A stretch of DNA of 64,000 nucleotides. Origin: Diphasiastrum complanatum. Its lineage: Eukaryota > Streptophyta > Lycopodiopsida > Lycopodiales > Lycopodiaceae. How positions within the stretch are numbered: position 1 is the stretch's first letter; every line of letters begins with the position of its first letter. The DNA is taken from the NCBI GenBank assembly GCA_029204225.1, contig CM055101.1, positions 59,568,094-59,632,093 on the forward strand, given 5' to 3'. Of the stretch, positions 1 through 11,240 are shown in pieces. The translations under genes were made by a program, and so were the position numbers. The notes beneath the pieces are model-generated. The model worked only from the letters and a program-made list of their open reading frames with translations, searched no databases and was not told the origin of the DNA.

Positions 1-345
1 TCTTTTAGCAACTAACTTTAAAATCGTCATAACTAAAGTGATTACGTAGCCAAGAATTATCAGACAAAAGCAATATGAGATCACAAAGGATCTGATACTG
101 AACACAATAAAAGATAGATTGTTTAAGCAAAATGATGAGCACAAGACAATTGTACATAGAAACCATGTACTCTAGACTATCTCTAAACTGTCTGATTCAC
201 ACTTTCGATGATAAGCAGTAAACACTCATAGCAAAACTCAAAAAGAACTCTTAAAAACTGAGCAAGAATGCTCAAGAGTGTTCAAGCTTGAAAGCTTGAG
301 AGAGTTGCTGCGTGATTCAAACTAATAGAAGTATGATCAACTATT
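1..345 (-). repeat. copia LTR relic, left window edge
   Basis: The first ~150 bases resemble the LTR at 57265-57946. Both carry TTAGCAACTAACTTT, then GTAGCCAA, then a CAGACAAA...CAATA(A/T)GAGAT block, then a 'gat-atgat-tgaacgcaataa'-like block, in the same order. The copy is diverged and has no visible partner LTR, PBS or internal region. It is cut by the window edge. The assignment rests on by-eye similarity only. Confidence 0.45.
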
Positions 346-364
346 TATACTAAGCAACTAATGT

Positions 365-714
365 ATAAATATGTGATGATCTCTCCATCAAATTATGAGT
401 AAAAATTTGGTTTTCCATCTACCAATGTCGTTGGTGATCCATATGCTTGATATTTTCTATTTATGTTGAGTTATTTTCAATTGTGGGATTTATTAGCAAG
501 TTAAGATACTATACTCTGCCTGTGGCAATCCATACATTCACACGTGTGAAGGAAATTGCAAGTGTTTGAGCCTTATAGTGGAGTTCAAGCCAAGGGAAAG
601 CTAGGAAACACTAAATTGGTTGGTGTTTTTGCTATAGGATCTCAACTGGATCCATTCAAGGTGCTTCCTCCATCATTTCAAACATTTTATTAAAGTGTTT
701 TTGCTGCATTTTCA
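365..714 (+). repeat. copia LTR relic related to the LTRs at 46.9 and 50.2 kb
   Basis: This stretch parallels 47200-47536 block by block: TATAAATATGTGATG, then TCCATC(A)AAT(T/C)ATGAG, the palindromic box at 537-550, GTGGAGTTCAAGCCAAG, then GTGCTT(C)CTCCATCATTTC, ending TTTTGCTGCATTTTCA. It is therefore the 3' part of an LTR from the same family as the copia element inside the RING-CH intron. No internal retroelement sequence follows it, so it is a fragment or an eroded solo LTR. Confidence 0.6.
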
Positions 715-1504
715 ACATTATCAACACTAGGAATTAGTTCGACACCTACGACTATCTCCCAAAGTTCTTTGGCCATTAGCACAAATTTCATCTTGAATTT
801 CACATATGGTAATTCAATCCATCGAGATCTACCATTATACTAGAATTTGATTGAGAATTTATGTGGAAATTTGAGAGAGGTTTATGTAGATGGTAGATTG
901 TATTTAGTGAATGTTTATTTTCTATTGGAAAAAGAAATGCTCTGCTACCGTATGCTCTAATATCAGATTATTGTCTGATACCATGTTATTGCTCTGATAC
1001 CATATTATTCGCATAGTAGTATAAATGAAGACAGGAGCATGGCTGACATATTCCGCCCACGATATTATTGCCCTGTACTCATAATCAATGGCCTGTATGT
1101 GGTAGTCGTAGGATTTGACACCACTATATAGGAACTCGGTAAGTATGCACGCTATCAATAAACTCATAGTGTTCTAGGAGCTAGAGATTAGAATTTGTTG
1201 AGCCAAATCCATGCATTAAGTATTGATAGGGTGGACAAGAATGGACAATGCATCGCCAATATTGTATGGTAATATGAGTCTTAGGACCTATGTTCATAGA
1301 CATCATAGCCTTCGATAGCACTACCAGAGAGGTCCGTGTGGGGGATATTGCCATAGAAGTCAACGCTAATGGTTTCCTTATTCTAGCTTCAATCTACATT
1401 CACATCCACAATCCCTGGTTATTGCAGGCTACCTACGCCCTACGCATATGCAATGCGCTGGCTGCTTTAGATTTTGTTTAGCCTTTGCGAGGTCGAGAGC
1501 GACG
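715..1504. other. no gene seen
   Basis: There is no coding region I can support. Several imperfect GCTCTGATACCAT-like strings occur at 940-1010, complementary to the usual copia primer site, which suggests degraded minus-strand copia leader sequence. Open frames here are short and lack recognisable motifs. Confidence 0.4.
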
Positions 1505-1670
1505 ATAATCTCTTTGTGGTCATACTCTTGAGAGCATGGAAAACTCTCATTGACCAAGAAGTAAGAATTGGAAGTGGTCAATTGCTGATCACTCACGTAA
1601 GGATAGTGTGAGTCCTTCCCTCGTTGGAGCATTTTGGCTAGACCAATCCCTGGTTGAAAATTGCCCTAAC
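1505..1670. repeat. dispersed repeat, copy 1 (partner at 36895-37080)
   Basis: Blocks shared with 36895-37080 in the same order and spacing: GAGAGC(A/C)TGGAAAACTCTCAT, then TTGGAAGTGG, TCACGTA(A/G)GG, GTTTTGGCT-like (here CATTTTGGCTAGACCAA), and TTGCCCTAAC (there AGGCCCTAAC). The family is not identified. Confidence 0.55.
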
Positions 1671-4590
1671 AATGGACTAGAATTCGAGTGGTTGTTTTGC
1701 CACCACCAAGTGTGGTGGACAATGAGACTCAAGAAGAGTGTCTCCAAACTCGGGTACAATCCAACTATCTCGATGAAAAGGTTTGTTTTTGAATAAGTCA
1801 AAAGGCATAATTCTATATTGCAATATTATAGGCTCTAACTCCCTCTTATGCTCTCCATTGTCAACTTCATTTTTAGTCTTTTGTTTGATTTTGTTACTAT
1901 TGTTGAAAACAAAATGCCAGTTCTATCAAGTATTGAGTAACTATCTTGCAGATTGCACTTGGTATAGCATTTGGGCATGTTCGTTCCAAGAGAATCCAAG
2001 AGAAGTAGAGGCGTTGAGTGGTGAAGGCTCAAGAGAAGGTGCTTCAAGGCCTTCATGCAATGTAAATTGATGAGCAAATAGCCTCTCTAAGCCAACTTAC
2101 CCGTCTAGTGATAACCCCTTTCACTTGTCTATTGTGATCAAGGATAGTTTTATTTGCATTATGTCATTTTCAAGGGTACAAAAAACCAATTATCATGAAC
2201 AATTTCTTTACAAGCTGGAGGTTGGAACTTGGGTTGCAAACTTGCATGTAGTGCACTTTAACATGATGTGCAAATTGTAGTTGAGATTTAGAGGCTTGAG
2301 CACTTCAACATTCAAACTTTAGCTCCTCAACCTTCACTAAATTTTTTTTGTTAACTTTGGGCATACTTCAACCCTCATTAAAGCCCTCATCAATTTTGGA
2401 TTCTCAAATTTTGGTAAGATGAGAGGTGACTAAAGTATCGTAACATTTTAGAATATCGTAAAGTCCCTCAAGGGGGCTTTACCCACCATTAGGTAGGGGC
2501 TTTATGTCTTGAGGCCTCGGGGGCATCTACCCAAACGGAACGTTACACGACATAAAGCCCCATGTGTTTTTTTTCTTGATTTTTTTAAATTGCCTTGCCT
2601 AGGCCACAATGGCCTTCCTTAAGGAGCTACCCAGGCATTACTTGCCCATGCAAGGCTAATTTCACTTATAAGGGCTTCAAACTTCATGGCAAGTGAAAGA
2701 CATGATTTCAATCATATTGTCCTAAAATATTATTAAGAAGAAGCGAAGAAGCAGGGTATCATTCAATGGAATCCTCTGCCACAGACAAGTCCAGGCCCAT
2801 TGCAACCTCGAGCCCACCATCGACCAGACTTACAAGTTATCAGTCCTTCAAGGGCTATATTCTAATTTTTAGTAGGAAGCAGGTGGAACTGTCACAAAAG
2901 CATCGAATCTGCGTGCATGTATTATAAAGAGTTAGAGAGTTGGAATTTGGAAATAAGTGTCTGTCTGGCTAGCAAGTCACCTACAAGTCATGACAGCTTA
3001 ACTGCACATTTGCAGAAATTCCCACATTCGCAAATTCCCAAACTCCTGTCCTGATTACTGCTGAATCCTGATCATTAAAGCACAAGAGCCAAGAGGCAGG
3101 AGACTGCACAAACGTATGAACAGGCGATGAGTTTGTTCTGCACAATAACCTGCAGACTGCACAGAGCCCAGAAGTCATTCATGATGCAACAACGGTCAAC
3201 CTATCTAATGGTCATTCATGGTGCAACAACCATCCAATGGTCATGGTTGTTGAGACCACCATCTCTGTATCTTCCAGAATCCAAATCTTAGGTGTGTGAG
3301 GCCCACCACTGTCACTGCAATGTATCTGAAATAAGCTGATCCAAGTCAACAAGTCTGAAACTTGAGTCTCTAGGAGTCTAGACTCTAGAGTATGCTCAAT
3401 GCCAAATGGACTGTTCAGCTGTTAATATCTTACTACTATTTGGCTGTTGCATGTTGTAGGTCAACGATATGTGCTGATGCTCTCTATAGAGTCTAGACTA
3501 TCATCTATCATCTATCCAAAGTTCAAACGTTCAAACCAAAGTTGCCAGAGCAAAAATAAACCAGTCCTGGCCAACAACTTCTAAATTACAATGGCATTTA
3601 TATAGAACCTACGCCATAACATATAGGCCATGGCGGCAATCACTCAAGTCTCAACTGTAGTCTCTCACTGCTTCAAAGTTCAAACTTCGCAGAATATAAA
3701 TACTTAAACATATATTATATGGTCATACAATCCACATTCTTCCAAATTCCGGTCACATTTTAATGCAAGCAACAAAACAACTACTAATCTGTGAATTTCC
3801 AAAATTCAAGTGCCCACGAATTGTGGCAATATATCATCTGAAGTTCTAACTATGCTCGTCTATCTGGATTTGAAATCTCCCATTGAGCATATTTGATTGT
3901 TGGGTATACATTATTTATCATAATTCCTGCAACAGTTCAAAATTTGCAGTGTCTCGGCTAATCTACGAGGCCTATATACAGGCTACCATAGCTACTCCAT
4001 ACATTGTCGATTGTGCATATTATATATATCAGCAGTCCGAAATTCTTGTCTCTTTTCCATTCTCCATCAACGAGATTTTACTTCTATAAGTTACTCCTTT
4101 CAAATTACTTGTGGTGCGTGCTGAAATTCAAAAAATGCTCACGAAATACCTCGTATTCATTAATAATTAACAATAACCTACACTTAATCCTAGATAAATG
4201 CTAGGCTTGGGAAGTACCATAAAACTAACTATTCTATATTATAGAGGATTAAAACTTAACACATAATAAGAATAGGACTTTCAAGGAGATTCTAGAGACT
4301 CTCTTCCAGTCCCCTGAACGTACTTCAATGGATTTTGAACTTAGAAAGCAAAAGCCAGAAATGAAAGGAACAAAGATATTTCAGCTCCGTTTGTTCCGAC
4401 AATGACACTTATTCAGCCCAAATATGGAGCCCACGGTTATGGGTCAAAATCAGCTCAACAGAATTTCTACTCCTAGTTCTCTAAAAGCTTTGGCACGAGA
4501 AAAAAGAAAAGCTAGTCATTTGATGGATGTTTAGCTTCGCTGAAGCAAAGGCTCTCTTAGGTTGTTTTATTCTCCTTCTTAATGTTTTGC
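1671..4590. other. long stretch without a supportable gene
   Basis: Only short open frames without recognisable domains occur here. A GC-rich inverted repeat lies at 2496-2561, listed separately. The rest is AT-rich, unique-looking intergenic DNA or TE remains too old to classify. Confidence 0.4.
2496..2561. repeat. inverted repeat, 13-bp perfect arms
   Basis: GGGGCTTTATGTC at 2496-2508 pairs with GACATAAAGCCCC at 2549-2561 around a 40-base loop. A partial related string, AGGGGGCTTTAC, lies just upstream at 2471-2482. No flanking target duplication could be recognised. Confidence 0.6.
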
Positions 4591-4591
4591 T

Positions 4592-5330
4592 TATGAATGT
4601 AATCTCCTGGAATGTTAGAGCATTAAACTCCCCTATTCGACGCTCTTTACTCTTAAACTACCTTTTGACTCTTGGTCACTCCAACTTGGTTATCTGCCTC
4701 CAAGAAACGAAATTGAGTGGTTTCCTTCTTGATGTGCTCTCCAAATCTTTCGCTGAATTTCAACTATGCCCTCACCTCTACTAGTGGTACTCGTGGTGGT
4801 TTGGCTACTCTGGTTTCCAAGGATAGGAAGCTTGCCTCTCATTTCTCCCTTCTTGGTGGTTGTGCACTATCTCTAAATGTGGTTTTACCTTCAATATCTT
4901 TAATATCTATGCCCCCAATTCTCCTCACTCCCGTATAGACCTCTGGAATGATATCTTCCTCCAAATGCACTCCCCTCTGTGCTAGATGGTGACTTTAATA
5001 TGTATCTTCATCCTCTTGATTGTCCTAATCGTATCTGCCTTGCTGAAAGACAAGCCTGGGATTGCCTGACTGATGGATTCAACTACTCCGACATTTTGTC
5101 CCTTTGTAGCTCCTTCTGTCTGGCTCGACAGATTTTACCTTTCTAACCAGGGAAATTGGGCTAGCCGCTTATCCTGTAGTATAATTCCTTCTAGCCCTCT
5201 CTCTGATCACCTTCTTGTTTCCCTTCGTTTTAATCTCTATCCTGTATCCCCGTGCAAGTGCCGTAAAGTCTGTCGGCAATTTCATTGCAGTTCCTTTTGT
5301 CAATTTTAACTTATCTATCACCGGGAAATA
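4592..5330 (+). pseudogene. LINE (L1-type) endonuclease fragment
   Basis: This is a degraded piece of the apurinic-like endonuclease domain that begins ORF2 of plant L1 retrotransposons; the enzyme nicks target DNA for target-primed reverse transcription. From the ATG at 4592 the frame gives MNVISWNVRALNSPIRR and then LVICLQETKLS, which are the conserved start (N-W-N-R) and the catalytic QETK of the family. After one or more frameshifts, GDFNMYLHP can be read near 4990-5015, and SPLSDHLLVSLRFN near 5193-5235 covers the terminal SDH motif. Reverse transcriptase and the 3' tail are absent. No promoter, poly-A tail or target duplication is seen, so this is a dead fragment. Confidence 0.72.
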
Positions 5331-5334
5331 ATTT

Positions 5335-6520
5335 AGACTTAGTGAAAACACTATGACCCATTCTGACTGATAAACTTAGTTTAATCTATTCACTAATCTA
5401 AACCGATTCCATAGATAACGAAAAAATGACCAAAATTTTGATTTTTTTTTTGGAAAACTCAATTTTTTCTTTCTTTTACGTAATTCAAAAATTCTGACGA
5501 AAATACTGTTAGTACAAAAGGCAATCGAAATCAAAAAATCGAAAAACTGTCCGATTCCTAATGTTACTAATCCAATGTCAAACTGGCATGCAAAGCACAC
5601 TCCATCAGTCACAAAATGTCATTACAAAATTTTTTACGTAAATTGTCAGCCAATATCATTGATTTGTGACCCAACTGTTAGAGCACATGCGTATGACCAC
5701 TCAAATCAATTGTAAATCTCTCATGCATGTCAGAATCACTCTAAGAATCAACATGCAACCAATCCATGCAAACACAATACTACAAATTAGGGAAATGACT
5801 GGCATGCAATCATAACAATTCCAAATTTTGCCAATTTTACTCACAAAACAGCAAGACTTCAGATGATCATAACTTTGGCTACAAGGGGACACCAAATTGG
5901 GTGTTGTAAAGCTCATTACAGAGGGAGACCAAGTGAACAAGATGCTTGCCATGTCAGCCTGCCACCTAGGCTTCATATGTGTGAGATCAGAGTGTCTGAA
6001 AAACTGTAGTAGGGCGCATTTCCACAAGCAAAATCATGCAAAAATGTGCAAACACCCATCCTAGCCCAAAATTGATGCTACCAACAGTCTTAAACAATCA
6101 ATTAGACTTCCATGAGGCATTCATACTGATCCTAAGATGCAGTATAGGCTGAGAACGAAGATTTCTTGATTTGTAGAAGTCAAAATAGCTTTAAACTTGA
6201 TGGAGATGGTGCATAAGCCACCGACCATCAATTTACAGGTCTGATGGCTTGCTGAGAAGGTAAAAGGGAATGCTAATCATGCTGTAAAATATTCCAGAAC
6301 GATCTCCTTATGGATTTGGAGACATTCATCCCCCAAAAATCACCAAAAATGGTCATTTTTTGAACTTTTTTGACCTCCTACTAGTTCAATTGTTGGAATT
6401 CTTGGCTCTAACTTTAGGGAAAGCTTCAAAAGACTTTGGTTCACCTCTTTACAAGCTCTACATGGTGTTTTACATCCACATACTATCCAACTTTATGAAA
6501 AAAACAAGCAAAATGATGAC
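5335..6520. other. AT-rich stretch, possibly old gypsy LTR/leader
   Basis: No coding region is supported. The 108-codon minus-strand frame at 5701-6027 lacks recognisable domains. The stretch abuts the truncated integrase of the gypsy fragment at 6.5 kb and could be its LTR or the DNA it inserted into. No second copy lies in the window to decide. Confidence 0.3.
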
Positions 6521-6549
6521 TTTTGGCTATTTTCTGGTTTTTTCATCCT

Positions 6550-8490
6550 TAGTGGCGTAATCTGTGGCTATGAGGATGTAGTGAGCTTGAGTATGTTTTG
6601 CTGCTGGACTGATTGGTCCAACAAAGTCAATCTCCCACTTATGGAAGGCTTCGCCTTCTATAATGGGAGTCAATGGCATGAAGTCTGCTTTGGTGTTTTT
6701 CTTGGCTCGTTGACAGACATCACACGCTTTAATGACAGCAAATGTGTCCTTAAACAAAGATGGCCACCACAGTCTTGCTCGAAGGATAATCTTTGTTGTG
6801 GCTTCAGCAGAAAAGTGGCCACCTCCAATGCCCTCATGAGCCTAAGATATGATAGGTCATATCTCAGATTCATAAGCACATCGGCGAATGATATCGTCAA
6901 CGTCCCTTTTGTAAAGTTGTCCCACAATTAACTGAAAGGGCGCTGCTTTTAGCAAAAACTTTCTTTTTGCTGCCCTACTCAGGCCTTCTTTGAGTCTGCC
7001 TATTGTGAGGAACTAGGTGATCTCCTCAGCCCATAAGGGTGTAGCATCGATTTGAAAAAGGCATGTATCAGGGAGATCATCGTTGACTGGTTCAGTTGCT
7101 TTTTTTAGCACTTGGTAGTTTGGAAAGGTGGTTCGCCATGAAATGTTGGGTCCCTTTTTGAACGACTACGCGGAAATTAAAATTTTTCTAAAATCAACAG
7201 CCATCGAGCTATACATCCCGTTTTACAGGATTTATTAATGATATATAGAAGGGCTTGATGGTCTATGTAGAACGCAAAGGTCTGGCCTAATACAAAATGT
7301 CTTAGTTGTTGCACAGCATAGACCATCGCCAATGCTTCTCTCTCGGTGGTTGTATAGTTTACTTTAGCAGGCACCAATTGTCTGCTCAAGAAATGTATTG
7401 GGAAGTCTTTGCCATACTTGCCCGGTTGCGCAAGAAGACCTCCAATGGCATACTTACTTGCATCAGTATGCACATGGAACTCTTTCATGTAATCTGGCGA
7501 GCGGAGTATGGGAGCCGTGGTGAGGGCTAATTTCAACTCCTCAAAGGCCTTAATTCGTTCTTTGGTCCAGCGAGGATCTGCCACAACTATATGAACGAGG
7601 CGTGCCTTGCCGGCATAGTCGATTATAAAGGTGCGATAATAATTTGTATGACCGAGGAAGACATATACTTCCTTCACTATTGTAGGTAAGGGCATTTCCA
7701 CTATAACCTTGATTTTTGACGGGTCGGTAGAAATATCGTCCTTTGAAATTATATGCCCGAATACGACCCCATGGGTGACCCATATTTGACATTTATCAGG
7801 GTTTAGTGAGATTCCAAATCTACAACAGCGAATGAAGATTTTCTCTAAGGCGTCAAGGTGTGTAGCTGCGGAGGAATGTACACCTAGATTTTCGAGATAA
7901 ATCTCCACGATTCGATGTAACAGATCTTGAAAGGCCAGTTGCATGACCCTTTGGAACGTTGAAGGGGCGTTGCATAAGCCAAAAGGCATAACGTTATAAG
8001 CATAAATCCCGTTCTCAAGGTCGTTTTATGTTTATCTTCAAGGACTATTTGAACAAGGAAATACTCGCCGAATCCATCCAAGAAGCTGAAAGCTTCAGCT
8101 TCTGCCATTTCCTCTAGGATTTGAGTCGTTAAAGGCATGGGAAAATGGTCTTTCTTCGTAACCACATTAAGGTTTTTTAGATCGACACATATACGAAGCT
8201 TGTCGTTTTTCTTGGGTACAACCACAATGGGTGATACCCAATCAATATGTTGAACTTCATAAATGAAGCCAACATCCAACAATAATATCTTCGTCGATTC
8301 TCTCATGATAGACATGGTTAGATCAATAGGGTTTAGCCCTAATAAGCTTAGCATTGTCTTCTAAAAGAATCCTATGGACGACTATTTCAGGTGGGATTCC
8401 TTTCATTTCTGTATAATTTCATGCAAATACATCCCTGTATTTGTGAAGTAATGTTTCCAGATCAGCAAGTTGCATTGATGACAAATGTGC
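6550..8490 (-). pseudogene. Gypsy C: pol fragment (RT, RNase H, start of integrase)
   Basis: This is the decayed polyprotein of a plant Ty3/gypsy element, read on the minus strand. In order: linker with LETLLHKYRDVFA (~8420-8450); RT with WVSPIVVVPKKNDKLRICVD (~8190-8260) and MPFGLCNAPSTFQRVM (~7942-7989); a tether/RNase H part with HVHTDASKYAIGGLLAQ and TEREALAMVYAVQQLRHF (~7310-7490); then an integrase zinc finger ending CDVCQRAKK and the core start WEIDFVGPI (~6600-6720). At least two frameshifts separate these blocks. The usual YxDD catalytic site is YLEN here (~7895), so the RT could not work even if read through. The integrase breaks off at ~6550. gag, protease and LTRs are missing. Its RT is closely similar to that of gypsy A at 27 kb. 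Confidence 0.85.
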
Positions 8491-8494
8491 ACCA

Positions 8495-9370
8495 ACATGA
8501 ACTATTCGATGATGGAGAAATTTGATGCAAACTTGAAATAGACATTCGAGTCTACTAAGTTTGGAATGAATCCACTCACAATAAGAAATGCATTGATTTT
8601 CTAGAACCAGGCCCTGTGTGACTGTTTCAGCCCATAAAGTGCCTTGTGGATTTTGCATACTAGTTGTTGCTTACCCCTCAATTCATATCCTTCTGGCTAT
8701 GACATGAAAATTTTCTCTTCAATGGTCTTGTTGAGAAAAGCGGTTTGGACATCCATTTGATGGACTTTGAGATCCACTGCAACTGCAAAGGAAATATCCA
8801 CTTGCATGGAATCTGATTTCTTCTCTTTGGTAGCTCAGTGACTGTCCATGTTTGATTCTCTATCAAATCAAATTCTATGTCCATCACGTGATGCTTTCCA
8901 TTGATCAGCATCAGGTGTAGACATTGTCTCTAAAACTGTATTTGGTTCCTGCACGAAGTAGCAGGCTACATTTCTGGTTTTCGATCCTGGAGCCTTTTTC
9001 GATACATGGATCAAAAATTTCTTCGGTACTTGGATCGAAAATTTCTCGAGCTTTCCCCTTGTGGTTGATAAATCGATCTTCCACAAAAATGGCATATCTG
9101 CTCGTGAATGTTTTTTCTGTTTCCAAATTGTAGAGCTTGTATGCCTTGTGATCTAGGGAGTAGCCATTGAAAATCGATTTTGTGCTTTAGTCATCTAGCT
9201 TCTTTCTTAAATCTTCGGGGATCTAAGCATAAGCAATGCATCCAAACACTCTAATATTCTTGAATGATGGTTTTGATCCTGTCCACACCTCATAAGGTGT
9301 CTTGCCATTCAGGGCATTGGTGATGGATCAATTTTGTAGACAGGCGGCTATAGTAATAGCTTCTATCCAG
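8495..9370 (-). pseudogene. Copia D: pol fragment between integrase and RT
   Basis: This is a minus-strand Ty1/copia remnant next to gypsy C. Reading from high to low coordinates: ALNGKTPYEVWTGSKPSFKN and FGCIAYA (end of the integrase C-terminal region, ~9230-9330); SKS-like GYSLDHKAYKLYN (~9130-9170); the acidic/basic linker; ENQTWTVTELPKRRNQIPCK (~8790-8850, the start of RT); and frameshifted remains of KMDV-TAFLN and the LYGLKQ motif (~8600-8750). The RT appears internally shortened between the Ile-Pro-Cys-Lys and Lys-Met-Asp blocks. No LTR or gag is attached. The junction with gypsy C lies close to 8490-8500 and shows no target duplication I could recognise. Confidence 0.7.
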
Positions 9371-9444
9371 AATTTATTCAGAAGAGACACTAAAGAAACA
9401 AAACATTTCTATTACCAAAGCTTTGCTAGCTTTCAACGCTCAGT

Positions 9445-9560
9445 CTAACGAAAAGACACGAAGCAAAAATGTTCGCGAACATCACGAAAAGAAACGAAGC
9501 GAAAATGTTTGCGAACACTCTGACGAAAAGACACGAACGCAAAAAGTTCATGAAAGAAAA
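9445..9560. repeat. three ~40-bp direct repeats with palindromic TGTTCGCGAACA
   Basis: The unit ACGAAAAGACACGAAGC...AAATGTTCGCGAACA starts near 9446. It recurs near 9486, where the palindrome is changed to TGTTTGCGAACA, and more weakly near 9523. The array lies at the upstream side of the LTR that ends at ~10398. Confidence 0.65.
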
Positions 9561-10398
9561 ATTTTCATGATACAACAGGAGAAAGTAAGATGACGCGAAA
9601 GTCAAACGGCTCGAAGTGACACAAAAATCTTCGCAACACCTTTTTGACCTTCACGCTCCAAAGGATCAGGATGCAAGTACCATGAAGTACACAAACCCCT
9701 GATCTGATATGATGACATCAACAAAAGAACATTAGACATGCCTAATCCAGCTCTCTTGTAATCCATGATTAATTATAGATTGCTTAGTCTATCTAATCTG
9801 GTGTGCTACTCTGAATGTATAGGATACATACAGACTATAGAATAGAAGTCCGCCTGTGAGCGAGACAAATTTTGTAAGTAGGATCCACAGAGATCCAAGA
9901 AGTCCGCTCGTAAGCGAGACGTTACTCGTGGGAGAACACCGCTTCTCTCACACCAATGCGTTGTGTGGGTCTGTCATACAACGCTCAAAATCAAGATGAT
10001 CAATATATGATACTATAGTTATTACGCACATATCACTCTTATCTTTGTCTGATCTTGAATGAATTACTATCTACTATCGCTTGGGTATCTCATTCACTTG
10101 TTTTATCGATTCCGCACACTGGTTTAGTTTTTGTTGAATGTTGTATTAATCTAAAATGTAGATCAGCAGTGTCTGTCTACTTTTGGGAGGATTGTAGGAA
10201 TGATATAGCAGACAGTGACCATCAATCATATCTGAAGTCCATCCGAATTCATTTCGTTCGCGATTAATTTGATTTTGCTTTAGCAATTCCAATATTAGAG
10301 CTCGTTCAATTTTTATTTTGCTTCGCTTGATTTCGTCCAGTTTCGTTTCGTTACAAAGCCTGATTGGTATTTGCAATTTGCGTTTCACATTCTTCGCA
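9510..10398 (+). repeat. Copia E: probable 5' LTR (start uncertain)
   Basis: The right boundary is inferred from the primer site at 10403. The sequence just before it ends TTCGCA, which would pair with a TGCGAA at 9510 as a short terminal inverted repeat. No second LTR is in the window, so the start is a guess and may lie upstream. The interior has two near copies of AGAAGTCCGC(C)TGTGAGCGAGAC (~9846 and ~9899). Confidence 0.4.
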
Positions 10399-10402
10399 TC
10401 AG

Positions 10403-10414
10403 TGGTATCAGAGC
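10403..10414 (+). other. Copia E primer binding site
   Basis: TGGTATCAGAGC is the usual plant copia priming site, complementary to the 3' end of initiator-Met tRNA. It lies about 100 bases upstream of the gag start codon. Confidence 0.85.
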
Positions 10415-10513
10415 CCACCTGTCATAGTCTGACATAGCCAGAAAGCTATCAGATACAGGGGGCTAAGCATTCAAACAAAGAACCATCAACAAGTGAGAAC
10501 ACAATTCACAGCA

Positions 10514-11240
10514 ATGGCTTCAATAAGCAGCATACAATCCAAGATCTATACAATCCTCGATTCATCAGGATCTAACTTCCTAGCATGGAAGGTTAAGACC
10601 TCGCTGATATTAAAAGGAGAAGGATTATTCCCCTGGGTAGATGGCACCGAGGAGATGCCTACGACAACAGACAAGGAGTTATGCGAATGGAGGGAGAAGA
10701 ACGACAAGGCGGTAGCCTTGTTATCATCATCCATCGAGGATAGCCTGAATCTTGACCTGGCTACACTCTCTAGAGCAAAAGAGATGTGGGATACTCTACT
10801 CACAAGATTTCAGACGAAATCACGCAGTCAGATAATAATGCTTCAAGATCAGCTGACAAACCTGTAGTCGGATGGCAAAGACCTCACTTCCTTTATTAGG
10901 AAGATGAAGGATCTATTCCTTTCACTACACAATTCTGAAGCAGAAAATGCAGTGTCAACAGAGAAGCAGCTTACATATCTGTTGAGAGCAATACCAAGAT
11001 CCTTCCAGACAACCAGAACGCTGCTAGCAAAAGATCCTACAATGACACTCGAAAGGGCTGTTGTCGAGATTCGAGAAGAAGTCGAAGCTCGAGAGCACCT
11101 TAATCACAGAGATGCTTATGACCAAGACCTCTACAGCAACAAGGAGAAATCAAAGAAGAAATTCAAGCCCAAGAGGGAGTCAGATCAAAGGCAGGGTCGA
11201 GATCAGCAAGCAAAAGGAGCCAGCAAAGGCAAGTGGAAGC
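10514..11240 (+). pseudogene. Copia E: gag (UBN2-type), truncated
   Basis: This is the capsid-type gag domain of a plant Ty1/copia element. The ATG at 10514 gives MASISSIQSKIYTILDSSGS, followed by FLAWKVKTSLILKGEGLFPW and ELCEWREKNDKAVALL, the gag pattern in which a conserved tryptophan precedes the basic helix. One in-frame TAG at ~10865 interrupts the frame, which otherwise continues to the basic, Lys-rich tail (KEKSKKKFKPKRESDQRQG) that normally precedes the zinc knuckle. The frame breaks at ~11240, where a minus-strand ORF of another element begins. Zinc knuckle, protease, integrase and RT are absent, so this is the 5' end of an element truncated by rearrangement or insertion. Confidence 0.8.

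Noticed and set aside
940-1010. Several GCTCTGATACCAT-like strings as a set of primer sites
   Set aside because: They are imperfect, closely spaced and not adjacent to a recognisable LTR end.
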